Of a DNA stretch of 64,000 nucleotides, positions 12,601-23,900 are shown piece by piece. Origin of the DNA: Amphiura filiformis (Eukaryota; Echinodermata; Ophiuroidea; Amphilepidida; Amphiuridae). Under the pieces are notes generated by a model. It was given only the letters and a program-made list of their open reading frames with translations, was not told where the DNA came from and made no database searches. The position numbers and the translations under genes were made by a program. The stretch spans positions 32,371,727 to 32,435,726 of the forward strand of contig NC_092628.1 in NCBI RefSeq assembly GCF_039555335.1. Direction: 5' to 3'. Positions within the stretch are counted from its first letter, which is position 1; each line of letters opens with the position of its first letter.

Positions 12601-15600
12601 AAAGGCTGTCAATTGGATTTGGACTCTATTTAGCATCTAAAAGACTCATGGCCTTACAGCTAAACAATTCTACTAATTGTTTTGAATCATTTATGATTGG
12701 TTTAGTCTAGAAAATACAAACTTTTCCATACAAAACTACCCGTTGTCATATTAAACACTGTAGTAAGTAATGCAGATGTCTTCAAAATCTAAAAGTTACT
12801 GTAAAATTTTAATTACTTATCCTATCATAGTCAAAGTATAGATTTTCTGAAGGGAAATTTGACGAGGAATCTAAATATGGACATATTTTTTTCTGTATGG
12901 GTTAGGGGAAAATGTTTAGGTTCAAAATATGTTGAATTGTAAAAAAATCTAACATACTTTGGGACACCCTATATTCCGAGATTACCAAACAGCTGTGATT
13001 TCGGTTTCTTCCAAAGTCAGTTGGCTCTCCATATCCTCTAACCAAATGAATGTTGTTTACTTCCAGTTTATTACTTTAAGTTGGTAATAAGCAATGCATT
13101 GAGTGACCCATTTTTTATCAAAATCTTTTTTATTCCACCCTGTATAACTTGCAAGTCACCCTGTATAATGAGTTGAAATGTATATATTTGAATTGCTTAT
13201 GCCTTCAGCTTTCCAAAAATGTATACTTTTGCTAGTTTAGGGTTGATGATTGTCGAGATAATCTAATTAGAAACCCGGTTGGTGTAAAAATTCATAATAT
13301 TTGTCATGTAACGCTAAGGGTGGCGAGTTCAGGACACACGACCGTAACTAATAAATTATTCTATAGAAAGCCCTACATGAAGAGTAATGAAGAGTAACGT
13401 TGTTCGTGTTATAGCATAATTTAGCGCCAATTGGTAAAGCATATCACGTGCAATCACCGTGTTCATGAATATAAAATCGATTTGAATATACTATTTTTTA
13501 CAGGCATGTTCTGGATCAGTTCAGTCTTTATAGATGAAGAAGGTCAATCGGCCTCAGTTGTAGTTAACAGAGAAGGTTACCATGGAAGGGCTGATGTTGT
13601 TGGTGAGTAAAGTGGTTGGCTGTTAGGAAGTGTTCTGCATGTTATTTAAAGTTAAATCTTCATTTTATTAAAATTACCTACGCTGCCCATATGACAGCTG
13701 TTTTCTATTCTAGTAAACCGCGGTTAACGACATCATGATACTGAGACATTAATACAATAGTTGAGGAATAGTATGCTCTGACGGAAAAAGTTCCCCTTCA
13801 TATATTTTAGATATTGCTACAAGTGACGGCACTGCAACGACGGCTGACACGGATTACACCGCTGTATCTAGCACGCTAACATTTACTGCAGATGATCCCG
13901 CCGCATCTACAACGGTAGCTCTTTTAGCCGACACCGACTTAGAAGATATGGAATATCTGACGTTTACAATTGCTGTAACAGATTCCACAACGGTTATGAC
14001 GGCATCTGTATCTGCACATGCCAATACGGCTAAAATATTCATCATCGATAGGAGTAGTAAGTACAATTTATTTTGTAACTAATAAATTATTCTATAGAAA
14101 GCCCTACATGAAGAGTAATGAAGAGTAACGTTGTTCGAAGTTATAGCATAATCTAGCGCCAATTGGTAAAGCATGTCATGTGCAATCACCGTGTTCATGA
14201 ATATAAAATCGATTTGAATATACTATTTTTTACAGGCATGTTCTGGATCAGTTCAGTCTTTATAGATGAAGAAGGTCAATCGGCCTCAGTTGTAGTTAAC
14301 AGAGAAGGTTACCATGGAAGGGCTGATGTTGTTGGTGAGTAAAGTGGTTGGCTGTTAGGAAGTGTTCTGCATCTTATTTAAAAGTTAAATCTTCATTTTA
14401 TTAAAATTACCTACGCTGCCCATATGACAGCTGTTTTCTATTCTAGTAAACCGCGGTTAACGACATCATGATATTGAGACATTAATACAATAGTTGAGGA
14501 ATAGTATGCTCTGACGGAAAAAGTTCCCCTTCATATATTTTAGATATTGCTACAAGTGACGGCACTGCAACGACGGCTGACACGGATTACACCGCTGTAT
14601 CTAGCACGCTAACATTTACTACAGATGATCCCGCCGCATCTACAACGGTAGCTCTTTTAGCCGACACCGACTTAGAAGATATGGAATATCTGACGTTTAC
14701 AATTGCTGTAACAGATTCCACAACGGTTATGACGGCATCTGTATCTGCAAATGCCAATACGGCTAAAATATTCATCATCGATAGGAGTAGTAAGTACAAT
14801 TTATTTTGTAACTAATAAATTATTCTATAGAAAGCCCTACATGAAGAGTAATGAAGAGTAACGTTGTTCGAAGTTATAGCATAATCTAGCGCCAATTGGT
14901 AAAGCATGTCATGTGCAATCACCGTGTTCATGAATATAAAATCGATTTGAATATACTATTTTTTACAGGCATGTTCTGGATCAGTTCAGTCTTTATAGAT
15001 GAAGAAGGTCAATCGGCCTCAGTTGTAGTTAACAGAGAAGGTTACCATGGAAGGGCTGATGTTGTTGGTGAGTAAAGTGGTTGGCTGTTAGGAAGTGTTC
15101 TGCATCTTATTTAAAAGTTAAATCTTCATTTTATTAAAATTACCTACGCTGCCCATATGACAGCTGTTTTCTATTCTAGTTAACCGCGGTTAACGACATC
15201 ATGATATTGAGACATTAATACAATAGTTGAGGAATAGTATGCTCTGACGGAAAAAGTTCCCCTTCATATATTTTAGATATTGCTACAAGTGACGGCACTG
15301 CAACGACGGCTGACATGGATTACACCGCTGTATCTAGCACGCTAACATTTACTGCAGATGATCCCGCCGCATCTACAACGGTAGCTCTTTTAGCCGACAC
15401 CGACTTAGAAGATATGGAATATCTGACGTTTACAATTGCTGTAACAGATTCCACAACGGTTATGACGGCATCTGTATCTGCAAATGCCAATACGGCTAAA
15501 ATATTCATCATCGATAGGAGTAGTAAGTACAATTTATTTTGTAACTAATAAATTATTCTATAGAAAGCCCTACATGAAGAGTAATGAAGAGTAACGTTGT

Positions 15601-18600
15601 TCGAAGTTATAGCATAATCTAGCGCCAATTGGTAAAGCATGTCATGTGCAATCACCGTGTTCATGAATATAAAATCGATTTGAATATACTATTTTTTACA
15701 GGCATGTTCTGGATCAGTTCAGTCTTTATAGATGAAGAAGGTCAATCGGCCTCAGTTGTAGTTAACAGAGAAGGTTACCATGGAAGGGCTGATGTTGTTG
15801 GTGAGTAAAGTGTTTGGCTGTTAGGAAGTGTTCTGAATGTTATTTAAAAGTTAAATCTTCATTTTATTAAAATTACCTACGCTGCCCATATGACAGCTGT
15901 TTTCTAGTCTAGTAAACCGCGGTTAACGACATCATGATATTGAGACATTAATACAATATTTGAGGAATAGTATGCTCTGACGGAAAAAGTTCCCTTTCAT
16001 ATATTTTAGATATTGCTACAAGTGACGGCACTGCAACGACGGCTGACACGGATTATACTGCTGTATCTAGCACGCTAACATTTACTACAGGTGATCCTGC
16101 CGCATGTACAACAGTAGCTCTTCTAGCCGACACCGACTTAGAAGATTTGGAATATCTGATGTTTACAATTACTGTAACAGATTCCACGACGGTTACGACG
16201 GCATCTGTATCCGCATGTGCAGATATGGCTAAAATATTCATCATCGATAGGAGTAGTAAGTACAATATTTTGTAACTAATAAATTATTCTATAGAAAGCC
16301 CTACATGAAGAGTAATGAAGAGTAACGTTGTTCGTGTTATAGCATAATTTAGCGCCAATTGGTAAAGCATGTCATGTGCAATCACCGTGTTCATGAATAT
16401 AAAATTAATTTGAACATACTATTTTACAGGCATGTTCTGGATCAGTTCAGTCTTTATAGATGAAGAAGGTCAATCGGCCTCAGTTGTAGTTAACAGAGAA
16501 GGTTACCATGGAAGGGCTGATGTTGTTGGTGAGTAAAGTGATTGGCTGATTTGATGATATTTGGGGCACAGTGGTGTGATAAAATCTGGAAAGTGTGCAG
16601 AGGTATTGTTGATCTGGCACAGCCGAGTATTTATATCATTAAGGGTTTTTTGGAAGTAGACAGCACACAGATTCGTTTCGTAATTTAAAAGCAAATAGTT
16701 AAAATTGCTTACACTTATAGCCTTATTGTAGCGCTCGTTCGTTTTACTGTCTTAAAATTGTTGAATGAAAAAAATTAACATTAGCATCATTAACAATATT
16801 ATTAATATAAAAGTTAATTGCACACGTTGAAAGTGCTCGTGAAATTAAACGCATGAACAGTGATCAAAGTATAGTGTGAGAATTGTGAATTGAAATGATC
16901 TGCAGTATTTAAATCTATTGAAATTGTAGGAGTAACTAACCGAAGTTATATCTGTATAGAGTGCTGGTGTGTGCAAGTTGCATGAGTACCTCTTTTAGCT
17001 TGTGAAACAAAGGAGCGTAGTATTTGCTGCTAGTGGTCCCGGGTTCAAAATCTCCACAAGCCTAAAAACAAAAATGAAATAACGTCCGCTCTCCGCGAGG
17101 CAGTTGACGCATGATAAAGACTTCGTTATATTTTAGTTCCAATGCCCTATGCCCCGACCTGTTGCCTACATCATCCTCTTTACCAAGTCACTTTTCCTAG
17201 TTGAATTTTCGTCAGCCAAGAAGTACGGGCTCTCGTCAGTTCGTCATTCCTCTTAACACTATATATATATATAAGGCCTATTCAACTACCAACAAACTAT
17301 GCAGACTTTGTCTAGAGGAAAAATACTTCATCATATTTAAGCCTCATCTCTCCTCACTGAACAAAAGGAATGAGCTAATAAACACTTGTAGACACAGGAA
17401 GAAGCATCTCTTGATCAACTACAACTGATCAATATATCAAGTATTGACTGTCTTCATGAACTTGAACTGCTTATATTATGTTATGTAACCATTTTTGACC
17501 GTAAATGTATGCCAATTAAACTGTCTAAAGATCTAGCACTAGCTCCGCGCGTTTTACGCTCGGTGATCGCGCTTCGCGCTCGCCGTCGCCACTTCGCGGC
17601 GTGAGCATTCCGCGCTAGAAATAGAAATCAGTTTCCAGTGATAAGCATATTCTGACGAGTGTAGGTCGGCTTCGGCTGGCTTGCATGAAACAATATTGTA
17701 AATAATGCTTTAATAAATCACCAAGTCTATTTTAAATGTATTCCAGCTCCCTTCTTGGTTGAGCACTTTACTGTGGATGATTTACCTTACTTGGATTTAT
17801 TTATATATATATACATGTATATATAGATACAACATACATAAAACAATTTTGGCTAAATAATATTCAGCATTTAGTAACTAGTAGTTTCACGCAACATACA
17901 ATATTGGGAAATAATACTACTTCTGTGATAAAACACACGACAACATGTTTTTGACTGAGTTTTGATAAATGTTTTCTCACATAAAACACAGAATAATTGT
18001 TTAGGTAGGGATGGACAAAATTAAATCATTAGTGGTGTGGGTCCACAAGTCTTACTAACATTATAATTAGGACCTTTTATACTCGTGTTTGCCAAGTAAT
18101 TTCATTTGTTATTGGTTATATAGCACTAATAGGTCTGGACGATGCGCGAAAATACGACGAGGAACCTTTTATTTGCTTGTGGACCATCTGAAAAGGTTGC
18201 TGTAAAATCACTGAAAGTTATATAGCAAATAAATACATTTTGGGCTTTGATGCTTCGAAATGGTATAATTCTCTCATTATTTCATCCACACGGCATCGGT
18301 TTTAAGTAAATATTCGCCCGATATAATTGTACCTAATTGACTTTCAGCTTCGAGGGCGCACTGCCAGTTTAAGGTATTTACGGTTCAGTGCGTTAAAACA
18401 AGAAATGTCTCAGGTCAATCTACATGGAGTTTTTGATCATTTGGCATCTAAATCATCTAGTTTCATGTGGTATTATTGGCGTTCAATTGTTCTGGATGTG
18501 AGAAAATTCCGCCCGAAATTAACCATCTTCCCATTTGAAAACTGTTGAAAGGCAATGAGTGGTATTGAACCTATTGAACACATTTCTGTTAAACATTTAA

Positions 18601-20936
18601 TAAGAAAAAGTTAAACTCTTGCTTAACTTCAAAAGACAACATTTTGTGGCCTCACACTGGTGATGATTATTTTTCATAAGTTTTCAGATGTTTTCTTACT
18701 GTATTTTCTGAAGATGCCAGCGTTGGTGAAGTAGTTGGCCATGGTTGTCTGCTGTTCACCCTATGTACATTAGCCTAATTGGGGTTTTTAAGTATTATCT
18801 TGTGATACATGATGTCAGACATTAGACTATTGCAGTTGAAATCCATACACCCCCTATGGAAGACATGACGTTAATCTCCCACACAGTTGGTGTAAATGTA
18901 AAATGGGGTTTCCTTAATGGAATGTACACCCCATGTATATGAGATTAAGGTCATGTCTACCATAGAGGGTTGTCTTTCATAAGGGGTGTATGGATTTCAT
19001 CTGGAACAGCCCATTGGTGTTTATGTTTTTAATACAAAGTTTTGAATTAAATTAAATACTGGAACTTACATTTTTGCAACTTGCTACGTTGCGTCTGAAA
19101 CCATCAGACATCAGGCAACTGACCCGTTGGGCTGGTCATGTGATACTTTGAGACAGCTAGGGATCGTCTTGATGGCCCGGTCCAATGCGTGAGATAAGTT
19201 GGGTCTCAGTTCCCCTTTCTTATTAAGTGACGGCTGCTCTACTCTCTCCCAGATGGCTTCCTTGATGCTCTCCTATGCCATTGTTCCTCCTTATCGAGAA
19301 TCACCGCGTCCTCTGAGTCAATATTATGACCAGTGTCTTTAAGGTGGAGGTACACGGCGGAGTTCTGGGCCTCGTTTGTGCTAAATTGTAAATGATCAGT
19401 GTGCGTGGGTTTTCTGTAAACTTTAGAAGTTAGCGAACCATCGTTCTTCAAACTGATCAGACAGGAGAATGCTAGCGTGTCGTCTTTACACCATTCCTGG
19501 GTAAATTTGATGTTGTCATCTAGCTTGTTGATGTGTTGAAAGAAACCTTCTAATTCGGTGCGCTCAATAATCACGAAGGTATCATCGACGAAACGTAGCC
19601 AGAGTCTAGGTTTAACACCCGGATATGATTGCAAGGCTTGCTGTTCAAAACTTCCCACACAAAGATTAACGACTATCGGGGTAACTGCTGACCCCATCGC
19701 AGCTCCATCTTGTTGTTTATAAAATTTTCCTTAGTATGAGAAGTAGGTGGTATTCAAACATATGTTTACGAGTTCCACGATTTGATCTACAGTAAGGTTT
19801 GTCCGTTCGCTCAAGGTGGCATCACTGTTCAAACACTCCTCAACTTTCAGCGCAAAGTCCGGTGGAATACATGTGAACAAAGCGGTTACGTCATACGATA
19901 TGACCAGCCCAGCGGGTCAGTTGCCTAATGTAGTCTGTTAGCTTCAGGCGCAACGTAGCAAAAAATGTAAGTTCCAGTATTTGATTTAATTCAAAAGTTT
20001 GTGACTCTAATTCACTATTTCTTCGAATGCTTTAGATATTACAACAACTGATGGTACTGCAGTAATGGGCTTTGATTATACGGACGCAACAGGATCATCT
20101 TTAACTTTTCCCATCGGTGATTCAGCCATGACGACTACAGTAAGCCTTGATGAGGATACCAACGTGGAGGATGTGGAACATTTCAATTTTCAGATCCATG
20201 TGTCAGGTGCGACGGCTATGGTGACATCCGTATCAGCAAATGCAAATATTGCTAAAGTATTCATCATGGATAGGAGCTGTAAGTGAACACAGCAGCAATA
20301 CATATTTGCTACAATATCTTGAAAATGGAAGTAATATTACATAAGTTACAGACGGGGGGAGGAGGGGGTGTCATGGAAATCTAGTCTATTTTTCCGCTAT
20401 CCGGGTCACGGGGTTCCAATATAGCTTGACAGACCAAATGTTTGAATCCAGCATACCACAATTAACCAATATAGTTGGGCTCTTTTTTCGGGTCACGGAG
20501 TTCCAATATAGCTTGACAGACCAAATGTTTGAATTCAGCATACCCCAATTAACAAAATTCAAAATAGTTTGGTTGCCATCTTTTACGTGAACTTGTTGCT
20601 AGATCCTTAAATAAGCACCATTATTTCCAAAATTGAACCTGTTTTCATCATCAGTAGACTTCGGTTGTATATATAAATGCGCTTTTATAAATGCGCACGT
20701 GACCAGATGGCCAGCGCCATATTTGCATTACATCACTGTCAATCACTGAAATGGCGACCATTGAAGGAGTGGCTACAGTTGTGACCTTGTTTCGTGGCTA
20801 GCACTGGCAAGGAACATTGGCTGGAGGTTCGATGCTATAAATTTGCAAGGATAAATCATGGATATCAAAGGATCCTGATTATTGCACAGCACCCCCCATG
20901 TACAAACATAACTAATGTTTATTTATTTATTTATAT

Positions 20937-20991
<55 letters not shown>

Positions 20992-23900
20992 TGCGACGAA
21001 AAACGAAAACCCTGTTCTATTTTGAACAAATTGGGAAACAAATTTTTCCTGTACAAATGAATGCCGACCCCAAATTTCAGAAATTTCAGGACAATTTTTT
21101 TTTGTATTTTCTCAAATTGAAATTTATTTACAGATTTTTGTGATTTTTTGGGTTATTTAAAAATTTTCAAAAAAAATACCAACCGACCGACCGACCCTAC
21201 TTGAAAGGTCCGTTCGCCCATAGAACAGGGTTTCTCTCTTTCTCGCCTTACTTATAATTTTATAAATATTATTTGTCCCCCCCCCCTTCCCCCAAAACCA
21301 CCCCTCCCCCCTTTACACTCATAAATTAATTATTTTTTTGCTAACTTTCCCCTTCCGTGTAAAGTAAAACTTTATAAGCCGGTTGAATCAAACTGAACAA
21401 AATTGACGTATACAATTACAATATACCATGACAATAATGTGTATGGCGAGATCTAACTTACTAGCTGAATAAACCTCGAACCATGCATCACATACGTGAT
21501 TGTACGTCATATTGTCATATAACGTATGAGCGTAATGTATAGTATACAAGTCTTCCTCAACATCTTCCAGCCGGGATGATTGGATCATGTACAGTCATCT
21601 ACGTGTTTATACTCTAAATTGTACGTCACAGGGTGACAAAGGGTGTACAGATTACCGATTTAGCATGGGGACACAAAAAGGTGCTTAAAAACACATTTTG
21701 AATTTGTTTTTGTCCATTTGCGAGCGAATGAGTAAATTAGAATTGAGGAGGTCGGGCGGGGACATCTAGCCTATTAGTTTGAGAGGGTCATTATACCGAA
21801 AAGGGCTAAAGTTATAGTTTCCTCAATTTACGTTATAATTAGAGTTAAAATTAGGGTCAGAGTTATGTTCATTGGCGGCGCTACGGGGGTGGATACTTAT
21901 CTTGACTCCCAAATAAATAAATCCATGACCCCTTCCTTCCGAAGAAAATGCCAGCCCCCTAAGTTCCCTACGTGCAAACATTATCAAATAACATCATCGG
22001 CAGCTACCCAGTTCTGACATTAATGCCAGTAAGAATCACATTTCGTCATCAATATGGCCAATTGCCACGCCCATTTAGCACGGAAATAATGAAATATAAC
22101 TTAAATCAGCTATATCTAGCTTTTCCGTCATAAATTTCCAAAAATCCAAATAAAGAGTTTATGTTTCGGGTCAAATTATTTTGCCCTTTGCAATCAATGC
22201 CACTATTTTGCAAAACCAATTTTCCTTGTAACCTGTCATTTTCGCCTATACTTTTGCGTGTGGAATTTGTGCACATCCGGGTACCTTACATCGTTGAACA
22301 CGGTATGGCGACTTGTAGATGTCACGTGCGCATTTATATATATACCCGAAGTCCACTGATCATAGATCTATCATGTTAGGTCTTAGGATTTGTTTTCATG
22401 TGATTTTTTCTTATTTTTGAATGGCTAAATCAAAATGTTTTCCTATGGATGTTTGAAAGTTGAAAATATTGTTCCGTGTCGGATGTAATTTTGTTTAACA
22501 TTTCTGTTCGCTTTTTAGCAATATTTTGGATCGATCCCATGTACATTGGTGAAGAAGGTAGTACATTCGCGGTAACTGTTCATAGAGCAGGTTATCTAGG
22601 ACGAAATACCGATGAAGTTGGTAAGTAAAATACTAAGCAACTAAATTGGCCAAAGCGGTAAGCCAAGATAATTTATATGCAGAGCTCAATGTTGATGTCT
22701 CCTGCATGCTGAATAAAGTACTACCCAGTGCCGCCGAGAGCCATTACGGGCCCGGGGGCAATGTCAACGCACGGGCCCCTTTGATCAGTGATGACGGTGC
22801 AGGACTTCAGGTATATGTGTGTGTGTGGGGGGGGGAGTAACAGTGGCATAAATTTCTTTGTAACATGTGGGAGGGAGGTTGGTGTAAAATCCTTGAACAT
22901 ATGTTGCAGCGGAGCGAAAGTAACATGTTTAGCTGCCAATAATCAAATATGAAATTGAAGGAGACATATGCGCGCGAAGCGCGCACAAATTTCCAATTTG
23001 AACGGCATGTTGCTCCCAAATTAAGTTTCTCTTAACAACTTCAATGCGAAGTGCAAACAATTTGCTAATTTGAAGCTAAAATGATCCAAGTATGAACCGT
23101 TGAAAACAGACCTTATAATGGACCAGTAAACGGGCCCGTAAAGGCAAAGAAAAGAGACGTAGTGGGCCCGTAAAAAGCAAAGAAAAGATATATACCATAG
23201 GCCCGTAAAGGAAAGAAAAGAGACCTTAGTGAGTATGTAAAAAAGCTTAATAGCAAAGAAAAGATACCGTAATGGACCCATAAAAAGAAAAAAAAGAGAC
23301 CTCGGAGGGCCCGTAAAAAGCAAAGAAGAGATACCTTAGGCCTAATGAACAAGAAAAGAGACCTTTGTTGGCCCGTATAGTAAAGCAAAGAAAATATGCC
23401 TTAATTGCAAGATATCTTTTCTTAACCTTTTACGGGCCCCTGAGGTCCGGTTTCTTTGCTTTTACTGCCCCATAGTAAAGTATCTTTTCTTCATTTTTTA
23501 CGGGCCCCCTAGGACCCCGGGCCCCGGGGTAACGCCCCCGGTTACCCCCCCCCCCCTTGTCGGCGGCACTGGTACTACCAAATGCAAGAGCACAGTGTAA
23601 CATTGTCTCATTCCCCTTGCGAGTGGATATATTAGATATCCCGTATTTTCCGAGATTGGTGTAACATTTTAATGGTGTGTTATAACACAAATGGCCGTAT
23701 CTTTGTCATGTAATAGGTTGATACTGCACATTGGTAATATCTAATTATTGTCCTCCACCTAAAGCACCTAAAGCATGAAGTGCTCTTAAGTGCATGACAT
23801 CACATCGCAGCTTTCATTCACTTTATTTACAGGTGGATATATTTTGTGAAATACCACGAATTTGTAGCATACTTGTGTTTTAGGTTGAAATAGCACTTTA

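Larger units (their letters stand above)
1..16528 (+). repeat. Tandem array 1: 733-bp units, each one Calx-beta module with its introns
   Basis: Short-exon starts recur at 126, 859, 1592, 2325, then 5901, 6634, 7366, 8098, 8831, 9564, 10297, 11020, 11723, 13504, 14236, 14969, 15702 and 16430, almost always 733 bp apart. The exceptions are two transposon insertions and small indels. The introns are as conserved as the exons, which points to recent amplification or gene conversion. The window opens inside an intron of the same unit, so the array continues to the left. Long exons fall into alpha, beta and gamma sequence classes. Confidence 0.95.
16529..20035. other. Long intron of module 18
   Basis: No host exon seen. 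It holds a GC-rich patch of the cgcgcttcgcgctcgc type (17,550-17,620), a TA microsatellite (about 17,800-17,830), a small inverted-repeat element (18,834-19,012) and a Penelope-like remnant (19,040-19,996). The rest shows nothing I recognise. Confidence 0.6.
20279..22518. other. Intron between modules 18 and 19
   Basis: Contains an 87-bp direct duplication, a TTTA microsatellite, a short inverted-repeat element with CCGA repeats (21,008-21,232), C-rich runs (21,270-21,310) and, at its end, a stub of an array-2 long exon. No functional exon recognised. Confidence 0.6.

Noticed and set aside
477-16265. A series of identical 70-residue minus-strand frames starting [10 protein letters not shown] that look like small proteins with signal peptides
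   Set aside because: They are the antisense of the array-1 long exons. Their repetition only mirrors the exon array, while splice sites and the Calx-beta signature are on the plus strand.
1-16528. Regularly spaced repeats that might suggest a CRISPR-like or satellite array
   Set aside because: The units are 733 bp, contain consistent splice sites and an intact protein domain, and have no short spacers.
17030-17060. gtcccgggttcaaaatctcc, similar to a tRNA or SINE B box
   Set aside because: No matching A box, cloverleaf or repeat copy could be seen nearby.
23021-23690. Phe/Leu-rich minus-strand frames resembling membrane proteins
   Set aside because: They lie inside the degenerate A-rich repeats of the hAT-like element; the hydrophobicity comes from reading T-rich repeats.
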